A DNA stretch of 30,267 bases from WQUF01 sp031549525 (GTDB lineage: Bacteria > Bacillota > Clostridia > Clostridiales > Clostridiaceae): positions 1-30,267 of the forward strand of contig JAVBPQ010000093.1 in NCBI GenBank assembly GCA_031549525.1, read 5' to 3'. Below, piece after piece: positions 1 through 8,641 of the stretch. The position numbers were made by a program, and so were the translations under genes. The notes below the pieces were generated by a model. The model ran no database searches, had not been told where the DNA came from, and was given only the letters and a program-made list of their open reading frames with translations. How positions within the stretch are numbered: position 1 is the stretch's first letter; the number at the start of each line of letters is the position of its first letter.

Positions 1-369
1 AATGATAATTGGTTCAATTAATCCCACACTTTGAATGGAGGCGATTAATTTTACAAGCTCATCTTTTTGAGATAGGGGACATGGATACCAGTTTTGAGGA
101 GCATACTCAAGGCTAGAAATATCAACATATTGAAGATTTTCATGTATATTAACACCGCAAGAAAAATTATCAGATCTCATAGCTTCAGTCTTCTTTAAAG
201 ATGCGATAACCTCTTTTCTCTCTTCTTCAGTTATATCACCCTTATCGTCAACACCTAAATCGATTATCTTTGTCCTTAAAGGATCATTTTTTGCTCTTTG
301 TTTAGGAGAGAAATCCTCCCCAATGATTATTTCTATATCAAGTCCTAAATCGTTTAAAGTATTTGTCAT
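1..369 (-). CDS. ParB-like nuclease-domain protein, 3' end outside window
   Basis: The reverse strand reads 123 codons without a stop, from an ATG at 369 to the window edge. The start is chosen because GGAG lies about 8 bases upstream; an in-frame ATG at 375 is too close to that site. The N-terminal 55 residues are acidic/basic and carry a FSPKQRAKNDPL segment. The start of a ParB-type domain follows: a VNIHENLQYVDI segment, APQNWYP, then QSVGLIEPIII, which is the usual first strand and helix of ParB/Spo0J N-terminal domains. The same layout recurs in the plus-strand gene at 29494 and the minus-strand fragment at 30206, so these are paralogues. ParB-like domains bind DNA and CTP or act as nucleases; which applies here cannot be told because the catalytic/arginine patch lies outside the window. 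Confidence 0.75.
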   Translation of the reverse strand, partial: MTNTLNDLGLDIEIIIGEDFSPKQRAKNDPLRTKIIDLGVDDKGDITEEERKEVIASLKKTEAMRSDNFSCGVNIHENLQYVDISSLEYAPQNWYPCPLSQKDELVKLIASIQSVGLIEPIII

Positions 370-451
370 AAACATTACTCCTTATATTATTCTTAATTCT
401 ATATGTATATGAAGCAAAATACCAAAAAAGACTTGCAAAAATTAAAAGCTG

Positions 452-943
452 TTATAATTCATATTTATATAGAGAAAATTCCATGTCATTCATCATTATC
501 TCCTTTACAAGCTCAAACCCTTCCCTTTCATAAATTTCTCTAAGCTTTACCCTATCTTTAAGTGTATCTAACCTCAAAGTCTTTATTCCAAGAGATTTTG
601 TTCTCTCTTTTGCAAAGTCTATCATTTTTAAAGAAATCCCTTTTCCTGCTGCACTTCTTTTTACCGCAAGTTTGTGCAATATTAAGGATTCCCCTTTTGG
701 AATAAGAGGCCAATAGACCTTGTCATATTCCTGAAGTGCCATAACTGCTACAGCCTCATCATTTAAGTATCCTAAATAAAATTCATCATATCTATATAAT
801 TTGCTAAGCATATCCCAATCCAATTCTTCATCTCTCCAAATAGCCATACCGCTATCCTTACACCAATTGGCAGCTTCTTTTAACATATCGCAAATGCTTT
901 TTATATCGCTTTCTAAAGCCTGTTTTATTACAAATTTATCCAT
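452..943 (-). CDS. GNAT-family N-acetyltransferase
   Basis: This 163-residue protein fits the size of a single GNAT domain. It transfers an acetyl group from acetyl-CoA to an amine; the substrate is unknown. The conserved acetyl-CoA segment is visible in the middle: LHKLAVKRSAAGKGIS corresponds to motif A (strand 4, then the R/Q-x-x-G-x-G/A loop), followed by the LRLDTLKDRVKLREIYEREGF pattern of strand 5 and motif B. I chose the ATG at 943 because GGAG sits 9 bases upstream. The reading frame extends to a TTG at 958, which has no site of its own. It is an isolated gene divergent from pckG. Confidence 0.8.
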   Translation of the reverse strand: MDKFVIKQALESDIKSICDMLKEAANWCKDSGMAIWRDEELDWDMLSKLYRYDEFYLGYLNDEAVAVMALQEYDKVYWPLIPKGESLILHKLAVKRSAAGKGISLKMIDFAKERTKSLGIKTLRLDTLKDRVKLREIYEREGFELVKEIMMNDMEFSLYKYEL

Positions 944-1074
944 AAATTTCCACTCCAAATTTAATAAATATAATAATGATCAATTTAATAAAGGTTTTAC
1001 GCTTTTGGTTTCTTTAATTCAAATATAATGTTATAATTATACCATATTAATTTCTACCAGAGATTAAAATATAT

Positions 1075-2919
1075 ATGAAAGTAGTGAAGTTAATGTATTC
1101 AAATGAAATCGTTTTACATTGGGTAGCAGAAATGGCTAACCTCACTGAGCCCTCAAAAATAGTTTGGTTAAATGGTTCAGAAGATGAAAAACAAAAATTA
1201 ATAGAGGAAGCCATAAAAACTGGGGAAATTTTAGAATTAAATCAAGAAAAGCTCCCAGGCTGTTATTACCATAGATCCTGTGAAAACGATGTTGCCAGGA
1301 TGGAAAACCTGACATTTATATGTACTGACAGAAAAGAGGATGCAGGGCCTACAAACAATTGGATGGCATCTAAGGATGCCTATGAAAAGCTGTCAGCACT
1401 CTTTAAAGGCTCTATGAAAAATAGAACTATGTATGTAGTACCTTATTTAATGGGTCCTAAAGACTCACCTTTTACAAAAATCGGGATAGAATTGACAGAT
1501 AGCATATATGTAGCCTTAAGCATGAGAATAATGACAAGAATGGGCGATATAGCAATGGAAAGGCTTGGAGAATCAGGAGATTTTATTCGAGGACTACATT
1601 CAAAATTAGATTTAGATCCAGAAAAAAGATTTATTTGTCATTTTCCTAAGGATAATACCATATGGAGCATAGGCTCTAACTATGGCGGTAATGTTTTACT
1701 TGGTAAGAAATGTTTTTCTCTTAGAATTGCAAGCTTTCTTGGAAAACAAGAAGGTTGGCTTGCAGAACATATGCTCATATTAGGTATAGAATTTCCTGAC
1801 GGAAAAGTTCAATATATTGCAGCAGCTTTCCCAAGCTCCTGCGGAAAGACCAATTTAGCAATGCTTAATTTGCCTGAAATATTTAAAAAACAAGGATATA
1901 AAGTATGGACTGTTGGTGATGATATTGCATGGCTGAGGGTTGGAAATGATGGAAGGCTCTGGGCAATAAACCCCGAAAATGGCTTTTTTGGTGTTGTGCC
2001 TGGAACAAATATGAAATCAAACCCTAATGCTTTTTTAATGATACAAAAAAATACAATATTTACAAATGTAGCTTTGAAAAATGATTTAACAGTATGGTGG
2101 GAAAAAATGGGTGTAGATCCACCTGATGAAGCTCTTGACTGGAGAGGAAAAATTTGGACTAAGTATTCCACCGAAAAAGCAGCGCATCCTAACTCAAGAT
2201 TTGCAACCCCAGCAAATCAATGTCCAATTATATCAAAGGAATGGGAAAGCCCAATGGGTGTACCTATCAGTGCTATTTTATTTGGTGGAAGACGTGCTAA
2301 AATTGCTCCAATCGTATATGAATCTCTTGATTGGAACCATGGTGTATTCGTAGGTGCTACAATGGCTTCAGAAACCACAGCTGCTTCAACAGGTGCTGTT
2401 GGGGTTGTAAGGCGTGATCCTATGGCTATGCTTCCTTTTTGTGGATATAATATGGCAGATTACTTTGCTCATTGGGTAGATATGGGTAAAAAGATATCAA
2501 ATCCTCCTAAAATATTCAATATAAATTGGTTTAGAACTGATGAAAATGAAAACTTCATCTGGCCAGGATTTGGTGAAAATTTTAGGATTATTAAATGGAT
2601 TTTAGACAGATGCAATGAAAAAGTAAGTGCTGTAAAAACTCCTATAGGTTATACACCAATAACAGAAGATATTGAACTTATGGGGTTATCAATAAATGAG
2701 GAAAATGGTGCTATTATATCAGACGAATCTTCACATATAACTCACAACCTAAAAGAAAAATTCAATAAATTAACCTATATTGATGAAACCTCATGGAAAG
2801 AAGAAGTAAAAGGTCAAGATGAATTTTTCAAAAAATTTGATAATCTCCCTTATGAAATTCAATATCAACAGCGTGAATTAAAAAAACGCTTAAAATTAAT
2901 ACAGCTTTCAAGGGTTTAA
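1075..2919 (+). CDS. pckG: phosphoenolpyruvate carboxykinase (GTP)
   Basis: This 614-residue protein has the usual length of GTP-dependent PEPCK, which interconverts oxaloacetate + GTP and PEP + CO2 + GDP in the cytosol. Diagnostic segments are all present: the HRSCENDVAR and DAGPTNNW substrate region near the N-terminus, the P-loop AAFPSSCGKTNLAML with the reactive cysteine typical of the GTP class, the kinase-2-like TVGDDIAWL metal-binding segment, NPENGFFGVVPGTN, and FGGRR. The start is uncertain. The ATG at 1075 has only a weak purine-rich upstream stretch, and an in-frame ATG at 1093 is an alternative. It is monocistronic, followed directly by a strong terminator. A second P-loop protein of the PEPCK/HPr-kinase superfamily lies two genes downstream (4536). 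Confidence 0.95.
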   Translation: MKVVKLMYSNEIVLHWVAEMANLTEPSKIVWLNGSEDEKQKLIEEAIKTGEILELNQEKLPGCYYHRSCENDVARMENLTFICTDRKEDAGPTNNWMASKDAYEKLSALFKGSMKNRTMYVVPYLMGPKDSPFTKIGIELTDSIYVALSMRIMTRMGDIAMERLGESGDFIRGLHSKLDLDPEKRFICHFPKDNTIWSIGSNYGGNVLLGKKCFSLRIASFLGKQEGWLAEHMLILGIEFPDGKVQYIAAAFPSSCGKTNLAMLNLPEIFKKQGYKVWTVGDDIAWLRVGNDGRLWAINPENGFFGVVPGTNMKSNPNAFLMIQKNTIFTNVALKNDLTVWWEKMGVDPPDEALDWRGKIWTKYSTEKAAHPNSRFATPANQCPIISKEWESPMGVPISAILFGGRRAKIAPIVYESLDWNHGVFVGATMASETTAASTGAVGVVRRDPMAMLPFCGYNMADYFAHWVDMGKKISNPPKIFNINWFRTDENENFIWPGFGENFRIIKWILDRCNEKVSAVKTPIGYTPITEDIELMGLSINEENGAIISDESSHITHNLKEKFNKLTYIDETSWKEEVKGQDEFFKKFDNLPYEIQYQQRELKKRLKLIQLSRV

Positions 2920-2928
2920 TCAAAATTA

Positions 2929-2959
2929 AGCTATTGGATATACTCCAATAGCTTTTTTT
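2929..2959 (+). terminator. Rho-independent terminator of pckG
   Basis: A perfect 10-bp stem (AGCTATTGGA with TCCAATAGCT) with a 5-base loop is followed by seven T residues. It begins 10 bases after the pckG stop codon and overlaps the stop codon of the convergent S41 gene. Confidence 0.92.
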
Positions 2960-4226
2960 ATCGACTTAGTATTAATTTTAGACAAGCATCAAGCGGTGTT
3001 TCTCCTTTTTCACAATTAAAATCAGGTATGGTTCCAAACTCTTCATTATTTGATCCGTCAGGATTGATTCCATATTCCATAGAATATCTTATCAACATAC
3101 CACTATTTGGAAGCATTAAATACTCAGGATCTACGCCTATTCCATCCCCTCCTGTAACTGTTCCAACTAAGGTTGAAAAACCTGTTGCTTTGCAAAAATT
3201 AGCATATTTATCTGCAGAAGAATAAGTTTTATCATTTATCAAAGACCATATTTTGCCTTTAAATATATTTTCATTGTTGTTTGGAAAAACATTTAATGAC
3301 ATATGATAAAAATTTTTAAGATTTTTTATATCTTCCTTATTTAAATTCGGAAAATAAGGAAGATGTTCTATCTTCTTTGATATCAGAGTTATATCTGCAT
3401 CATTTAAATAAGGTTTATTATTTTTACTTTCATTAAACAATATATAGTACTCACTTAACATAGGTCTTGCAATATTTGGAGACACAATATAATACATCCA
3501 GCAATAATCAGATCCTCCTCCATTATCTGTTACATCTATTATTAAATTCTTATAATCCTTTATCTTATTATAAAATTCAAGTATCTTCCTTCCATCTTGC
3601 TCCATAGAGATATAATCAAATGCTGCAATTTTTATATAAGCTATCTTATCTTGAGCAATTATCTTTGTAACTATGTTTTCTGTTTCATCTTCATACCTTG
3701 ATTCCTTATTTTCAAGGTTTATTATTTCTTTTTCTATAATTTTGTATTTATCATAAAAATATACTGCTTTTATATTATTAATAGCATTATACCAGGCCCG
3801 TCTTTTAGGATTATCCTTATATAAATATCTTGCATTTTCGTAATTATCATAATCTACACTTTCTAAATGACCTATCATATAAAAATTATCCAAACATTCA
3901 TTTATAAGATAAACAAACTCTCCATCACCATTAGAATTTTTTATCTTTCTTTTGTAGTATCTATAAATTCCATCCACATCTATTCCTAACCTTTTTGCTA
4001 CACCAAAAAAAGGGTAACTTTCTCTCAATGTCTTCCACATATACTCGTAATCTTCTACTTTTTGCCTTTTGGTAATGCGGCCTAAAAAATCCTTATTCTT
4101 TTCATAGACTTCTTTTTTTAAATCTTCATTCCTAATCCAGATCAAATTACCCATAACATCTATCTGTCCATAGCATCCAATTAAAAAAAACATACTAACA
4201 ACAAGGATTAAAAATTTTTTAAGCAT
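2958..4226 (-). CDS. S41-family (C-terminal processing) peptidase-like lipoprotein
   Basis: This is a 422-residue secreted protein. The N-terminus has a basic tip, a hydrophobic core and the lipobox LIGC, so cleavage before Cys18 and lipid anchoring to the outer face of the membrane are expected. The C-terminal half matches the tail-specific protease/S41 fold: LIIDVTDNGGG (the oxyanion strand), then a YSSADKYA segment holding the likely nucleophilic serine, and VGTVTGGDG. No PDZ domain is obvious. The N-terminal third resembles the helical lead-in of bacterial S41 hydrolases. The start ATG at 4226 has AAAGGAT upstream. The gene stands alone, convergent with pckG. Its substrate is unknown, and a non-proteolytic binding role is possible because I cannot confirm the catalytic lysine. 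Confidence 0.8.
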   Translation of the reverse strand: MLKKFLILVVSMFFLIGCYGQIDVMGNLIWIRNEDLKKEVYEKNKDFLGRITKRQKVEDYEYMWKTLRESYPFFGVAKRLGIDVDGIYRYYKRKIKNSNGDGEFVYLINECLDNFYMIGHLESVDYDNYENARYLYKDNPKRRAWYNAINNIKAVYFYDKYKIIEKEIINLENKESRYEDETENIVTKIIAQDKIAYIKIAAFDYISMEQDGRKILEFYNKIKDYKNLIIDVTDNGGGSDYCWMYYIVSPNIARPMLSEYYILFNESKNNKPYLNDADITLISKKIEHLPYFPNLNKEDIKNLKNFYHMSLNVFPNNNENIFKGKIWSLINDKTYSSADKYANFCKATGFSTLVGTVTGGDGIGVDPEYLMLPNSGMLIRYSMEYGINPDGSNNEEFGTIPDFNCEKGETPLDACLKLILSR

Positions 4227-4384
4227 AAATATATCCTTTCAAAAACTTAAGATTAGCTATATTTTAGTTTTATAAATATTCTCTTCTCATATATATAGTT
4301 TATCATTATCGTAAATTTTAATATTGTAAAAAATCATAAATCAATATTGATAATACCTGATAATTATATACATGTAAATTTTAA

Positions 4385-4453
4385 TAAAAATAGTTAATAT
4401 TTATAAGTAAAAATAGTTAATATTTATAAATAAAAATAATAAAATATTCATAA
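4385..4453. repeat. 23-bp tandem repeat, about three units
   Basis: Two nearly identical 23-base units (4385-4407 and 4408-4430, both built on TAAAAATAGTTAATATTTATA) differ only in their last base. A third, degenerate unit follows at 4431-4453. The array ends 15 bases upstream of the -35 box of the promoter at 4469. It could be a phased operator or a curved A-tract activator site, or simply slippage in AT-rich DNA. Confidence 0.75.
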
Positions 4454-4468
4454 AATAAGTTTAATTTC

Positions 4469-4497
4469 TTGATATTATAATAAATATTTATTATACT
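4469..4497 (+). promoter_or_regulatory. Sigma-A type promoter of the P-loop gene
   Basis: TTGATA at 4469-4474, a 17-base spacer, and TATACT at 4492-4497. The predicted start near 4504 gives a leader of about 30 bases before the TTG start codon at 4536. Confidence 0.6.
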
Positions 4498-4535
4498 ATT
4501 GTACTAATACTTATTTTTATGCAGGAGTGATATTT

Positions 4536-6278
4536 TTGAAAAAAGATTTTTCTTTAAGCAACAACAATGCCATGATAAACTTTACAGTAAAGTATTGCCA
4601 AACTGTTGAGGAAATGCTAAGAAGCAATGGTTTTAAAATCGTCTTTAAGGCTTTTCTAGAAACCATAAAGACAAAACACAGCAAATTATACAGATATATA
4701 ATTGACAAGAGTTTATTGACTTATGAGGAAGATATAACAGAATTTTTTATAATCCTCTTTAAAGCTATGAACTCAATGTCTATTGAAGAAATCATTGAAC
4801 AGTGCCCTAATTATGCTGATATTGTAAAAAGCAAAGATTATTTTTTAAACATTATAGAAGAGTTATATAATTTTTGGAGAAGAATTGAAAGATATACCAT
4901 AGTGAACATTGCAAAAGCTGAAGATGGATTTGAAAAGAGCAATTTTATAAATGCAAATACCAATTTTACAAATTTAATTTTAAATTTCTATAGAAAACTT
5001 CAGCTTAAAATCAATGATGAACTTCTCCTAGTATTCAGACAACTCCCTTGTGGCAGCAACGCTGGCTTGGTGCTTTCAGAAGTTGAATGGAATAAACCTA
5101 AAACATATGAAAAACTCTCAAAAATACCTTTTATTAGTTCTATAATGTTAAACCTTCCCTTTACAACTTATCCAAAACAAAATACAAGAGATGGATATTT
5201 TACAGAAATATTTGAAAACCCCATTACAAACTGTCGCATAGATCCAAATCATTGGTTCTGCTTCCCTGCTATGGTTGGTCCTTTAGTTGCATATATATAC
5301 TTTCATAGGGATTTTATGTCACATGGCATTTCACTTTGTAATTTATTTCAGCTTGCCCAACTTAAACAAAGAAAATACTCAAAACCTGATATTATATATG
5401 TATTTGGAGCAAGAGATGATAATTTAGATGTAAAGACATGGTTTTACAACGATAAGGAAAACAATTTAATGTTAGGCTATGTAAACCATAATTATAAAAT
5501 AGATTACTTTGGTTACATGAAAAAGATGACTTTAACACTGCATAATCTTATAATGATTGAAAAAGGTTACTTACCTGTTCATGGTGCTATGGTGAAAATA
5601 ACCATGAAAAGCGGAAAATGCTTTAATATAGTGATCATAGGAGACAGCGGTACTGGAAAATCTGAAAGCTTAGAAGCCTTTAGAGCCCATAGTGAAGAGT
5701 ATATAGATGATATGCAGGTTATATTTGATGATATGGGAACACTTGCCTTAGATGAAAATAACAATATAAAGGCATATGGAACAGAAATTGGAGCTTTCAT
5801 AAGGCTTGATGATTTAGGTCCTGGATATGCCTTTAAAGAAATAGACAGGAGTATATTTATGAATCCTGATAAGATAAATGCAAGGCTTATAATGCCAGTA
5901 TCTTCATATAACGATATTATAGCAGGATATCCTGTAGATATGATCCTATATGCCAATAACTATGAACCTGTAGTTAATGATGAAGCTATAATAGAAAAAT
6001 TTAATTCTAAAGACGATGCTATAAAGATATTTAGATTAGGTGCTAGGATGGCAAAAGGAACAACTACAGAAAAAGGCATAGTTACTTCTTATTTTGCAAA
6101 CCCCTTTGGACCATTGCAAAGAGAAAAGGAATGCGATATATTGCTAAATAAATATTTTGGAGAATTTTTTAATAAAAATATCTTCGTAGGTCAGGTAAGA
6201 ACACAATTAGGTATAACTAACATGGAAAGAATAGGACCTTCAAAAGCTGCAAGAAAACTTTTAGAAATGATAGTGTAA
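4536..6278 (+). CDS. HPr-kinase/PEPCK-superfamily P-loop protein, role unknown
   Basis: This 580-residue cytosolic protein has no membrane segment or signal. I take the TTG at 4536 as start because AGGAGTG lies 7 bases upstream; the frame also opens with a GTG at 4527 that overlaps that site. The first 350 residues match no family I recognise. Near residue 368 comes a Walker A loop, GDSGTGKSES, closest to the HPr kinase form (GxSGxGKSE) rather than the GLSGTGKTT of ATP-type PEPCK. It is followed by a DDMG segment (a likely Walker B/metal site), GTEIGAF, and an ARLIMPVSSY stretch. It is far longer than HPr kinase (about 310 residues) and lacks PEPCK substrate motifs. A kinase acting on a protein or small molecule is plausible. 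Its closeness to pckG may be coincidence. Confidence 0.6.
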   Translation: MKKDFSLSNNNAMINFTVKYCQTVEEMLRSNGFKIVFKAFLETIKTKHSKLYRYIIDKSLLTYEEDITEFFIILFKAMNSMSIEEIIEQCPNYADIVKSKDYFLNIIEELYNFWRRIERYTIVNIAKAEDGFEKSNFINANTNFTNLILNFYRKLQLKINDELLLVFRQLPCGSNAGLVLSEVEWNKPKTYEKLSKIPFISSIMLNLPFTTYPKQNTRDGYFTEIFENPITNCRIDPNHWFCFPAMVGPLVAYIYFHRDFMSHGISLCNLFQLAQLKQRKYSKPDIIYVFGARDDNLDVKTWFYNDKENNLMLGYVNHNYKIDYFGYMKKMTLTLHNLIMIEKGYLPVHGAMVKITMKSGKCFNIVIIGDSGTGKSESLEAFRAHSEEYIDDMQVIFDDMGTLALDENNNIKAYGTEIGAFIRLDDLGPGYAFKEIDRSIFMNPDKINARLIMPVSSYNDIIAGYPVDMILYANNYEPVVNDEAIIEKFNSKDDAIKIFRLGARMAKGTTTEKGIVTSYFANPFGPLQREKECDILLNKYFGEFFNKNIFVGQVRTQLGITNMERIGPSKAARKLLEMIV

Positions 6279-6290
6279 ATAATATTAAAT

Positions 6291-6331
6291 AAGCTGTTGC
6301 AAAACTGATGAAAATCAGCAAGCAACAGCTT
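6291..6331 (+). terminator. Hairpin between convergent genes
   Basis: AAGCTGTTGC (6291-6300) pairs perfectly with GCAACAGCTT (6322-6331) and encloses a second small stem (CTGAT/ATCAG around GAAA). Only a short T-rich tail follows. It lies between the stops of the P-loop gene and the symporter gene, so it may serve both directions. Confidence 0.65.
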
Positions 6332-6371
6332 GTTTAAAATACTCATTAAAAATTATTAAAATAAAGACAAA

Positions 6372-7841
6372 TTAAATATTTAAATTTGATGATTTACCCC
6401 AAGCTTTTGTATTTTTTATACCAAGCTTTTCAGGATCAAATACAGGATCTAAGCCCCTATTCTTTTGATCTTCATAATCTTTTAGAGCAAGAAAGGCAGG
6501 TTTTTGTATTATCCATATAGCTACAATATTCATCCATGCCATAACACCAACACCTATATCTCCCATATCCCAGGCTAAAGTTGCAGTTCTTAAAGAGCTA
6601 AATACTACCATTATTAACATACTAACTCTTACAGCCTGTATAGCAATTTTTCTTGATTTTTCAGTATTTAATATATAAGCTATGCTTGTTTCAGCATAAT
6701 AATAATATGCCATTATTGTAGTAAATGCAAAGAAAAATAATGCGATAGCAACAAATTTAGAGCCATATCCTGCAGTCATTGTATCTACAGCAGCTTGTGT
6801 AAATGAAGGACCTGTTTCAACTCCTGGCATATACTCTACAATAAATCCTCCTGCACTATCTACTACATTATAACATTTTGTAATTAAAATCATAAATCCA
6901 GTAGCAGAACATACAAATAATGTATCGATATATACTGAAAACGCTTGCACTAAACCTTGTTTTGCAGGATGGCTTACTTCTGCAGCACCAGATGCCATAG
7001 CTCCAGTACCTTGTCCAGCTTCGTTTGAATATATACCTCTCTTAACACCCCAAGATATTGCAGAACCGATGATACCTCCAAAAGCTGCATTTGCTCCAAA
7101 TGCACTAGAAAAAACTTCTGCTATAACTCCAGGCAATTGACCAATATTTACAGCTATTATAACTAATGCTATCAATATATAACCTGTAGCCATAATAGGA
7201 ACTACTATTTGTGCAAAATTACCAATTCTCTTTGTTCCGCCAAATATTATAATACCTAATATGGCAGCAATTATTAAACCTGTGATAAGTGGAGGAATAT
7301 TAAAAGCATTTTTAAATCCAGTAACAATACTATTTGATTGAACCCCTGGCAATAAAACACCACATGAAATAGCAGTAATAACAGCAAATACTAACCCAAG
7401 AGCAGCTCCTAAAGAAGGACTTTTTATCATATGCCCTATAGCATATTTGATATAATAAGAAGGACCTCCTCTATATTCACCATCTCTTTCTTCTTTATAT
7501 ATTTGTGACAAAGTAGATTCAACAAAAGCAGAGCTTGCACCTAAAAATGCAATTGCCCACATCCAGAATAGCGCTCCAGGACCTCCATAGAATATTGCAG
7601 TAGCAACACCAGCTATATTACCGGTCCCTACACGACTAGAAATAGCTATTGAAAAAGCTTGAAATGAAGAAACTCCTTTTTCAGACGATTTGCCATCAAA
7701 TAATAGTTTAGCCATATCTTTGATGCGACGCACCTGAAGAAACCTTGTCCTAATACTAAAAAAAATACCAGTAAGAAGACATAAATAGACAAGCCAATTG
7801 CTCCACACAAGAGAACTGATAGTACTTATTATTTTTTCCAA
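6372..7841 (-). CDS. Alanine/glycine:cation symporter (AGCS family)
   Basis: This 489-residue integral membrane protein has about ten or eleven hydrophobic segments and has the length and motifs of the sodium:alanine symporter family (AlsT/DagA/GlyP). Family landmarks include the N-terminal LLTGIFFSIRTRFLQVR, the FQAFSIAISSRVGTGNIAGVATAI signature, and GVKRGIYSNEAGQGTGAMASGAAEV. It imports small neutral amino acids such as alanine or glycine with Na+ or H+. A perfect AGGAGG site precedes the ATG at 7841, and a near-consensus promoter lies 35-63 bases further upstream. It is monocistronic. Which amino acid it prefers cannot be told from sequence. Confidence 0.92.
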   Translation of the reverse strand: MEKIISTISSLVWSNWLVYLCLLTGIFFSIRTRFLQVRRIKDMAKLLFDGKSSEKGVSSFQAFSIAISSRVGTGNIAGVATAIFYGGPGALFWMWAIAFLGASSAFVESTLSQIYKEERDGEYRGGPSYYIKYAIGHMIKSPSLGAALGLVFAVITAISCGVLLPGVQSNSIVTGFKNAFNIPPLITGLIIAAILGIIIFGGTKRIGNFAQIVVPIMATGYILIALVIIAVNIGQLPGVIAEVFSSAFGANAAFGGIIGSAISWGVKRGIYSNEAGQGTGAMASGAAEVSHPAKQGLVQAFSVYIDTLFVCSATGFMILITKCYNVVDSAGGFIVEYMPGVETGPSFTQAAVDTMTAGYGSKFVAIALFFFAFTTIMAYYYYAETSIAYILNTEKSRKIAIQAVRVSMLIMVVFSSLRTATLAWDMGDIGVGVMAWMNIVAIWIIQKPAFLALKDYEDQKNRGLDPVFDPEKLGIKNTKAWGKSSNLNI

Positions 7842-7875
7842 AATATAATTCCTCCTTTAAAATATACTCAATAAA

Positions 7876-7904
7876 ATTATATAAGAAATGTAATAAGTGT
7901 ACAA
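7876..7904 (-). promoter_or_regulatory. Sigma-A promoter of the symporter gene
   Basis: On the reverse strand TTGTAC (7904-7899) is followed by a 17-base spacer and a perfect TATAAT (7881-7876), about 35 bases upstream of the start codon at 7841. Confidence 0.75.
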
Positions 7905-8028
7905 TAGCATAAGCTTTATTCGATTTTTTTTTAGTTTAGCTTATTTTTTTTGTATTTATTTTATAAATATTAAATGTAATATTATACCTCTAAAATGAAC
8001 AAAACCAATAATTATTTTATTTATTTTT

Positions 8029-8055
8029 TGAAGGGTTTTTAAAATATCTTACGTC
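8029..8055 (+). promoter_or_regulatory. Possible ECF-type (autoregulated) promoter
   Basis: TGAAGG followed by a T-run, 17 bases, then CGTC, ending about 30 bases before the sigma gene. ECF sigma promoters usually carry a GAAC-like -35 and a CGTC/CGTA -10 with 16-17 bases between. The -35 here departs from GAAC, so this is a suggestion only. Confidence 0.4.
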
Positions 8056-8083
8056 TATTATAACAAATGCATTTATATGATTT

Positions 8084-8641
8084 ATGATTAGGAGGGTGTG
8101 TATTATAGATGAAATTATTTTAATTGAAAATATCAAAAATGGAAATGAAAAAGCTTTTGAAACTTTAATAAATAATTATAAGAACTACATATACACAATC
8201 TGTTATGGAATTATAAAAAATCATGAAGAAGCTCTTGATATATCTCAGGAAGTATTTATAAAAGTTTATTTTTCTATTTTATCATACAAAAATCAAGGCT
8301 TTAAATCTTGGATTTCAAAAATAGCTATAAATACTTCAATTGATTACCATAGAAAGTTAAAAAATATACAAAAACTTATACCTATAGATGGGGATAATGA
8401 AGATTTATTTTCATCCTATGATGATATAGAAGAGAATGTCATAAATAATTTTGATTTAGATAAATTGTCTAAACTATATAAATCACTCCCTGAAAAATAT
8501 TATAAGATCTTAAAAAAATATTATTTTGAAAATAAATCATATTCATGCATATCATTGGAAGAAAATATTAGCATAAAAACAGTCGAAACAAGGCTCTATA
8601 GAGCAAGAAAAATGCTAAAAGAAAGGTGGGAAGATCGATGA
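8084..8641 (+). CDS. ECF-type RNA polymerase sigma factor
   Basis: The protein has up to 185 residues, the size of a sigma-70 factor reduced to regions 2 and 4. Region 2 is visible as FETLINNYKNYIYTICYGIIKNHEEALDISQEVFIKVY, including the conserved D-I-S-Q-E-V-F stretch. Region 4 runs from LPEKYYKILKKYYFENKSYSCIS to TVETRLYRARKMLKERW. It should direct RNA polymerase to a small regulon, probably including its own operon. The start is odd. AGGAGG lies at 8090-8095, inside the frame opened by the ATG at 8084, and the codon at ideal distance (8105) is ATA, not ATG; family members usually begin near that position. It overlaps the anti-sigma gene by 4 bases (ATGA). Confidence 0.88.
   Translation: MIRRVCIIDEIILIENIKNGNEKAFETLINNYKNYIYTICYGIIKNHEEALDISQEVFIKVYFSILSYKNQGFKSWISKIAINTSIDYHRKLKNIQKLIPIDGDNEDLFSSYDDIEENVINNFDLDKLSKLYKSLPEKYYKILKKYYFENKSYSCISLEENISIKTVETRLYRARKMLKERWEDR

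Larger units (their letters stand above)
4227..4535. other. AT-rich divergent intergenic region
   Basis: About 310 bases separate the S41 lipoprotein gene from the P-loop gene at 4536. The region holds a three-unit tandem repeat (4385-4453) and a good plus-strand promoter (4469-4497). I see no ORF with a ribosome binding site, no RNA gene and no convincing promoter for the minus-strand gene. Confidence 0.7.

Noticed and set aside
6936..6952. CcpA (cre)-like sequence TGAAAACGCTTGCA
   Set aside because: It lies far inside the symporter coding region and departs from the consensus at one conserved position; probably chance.
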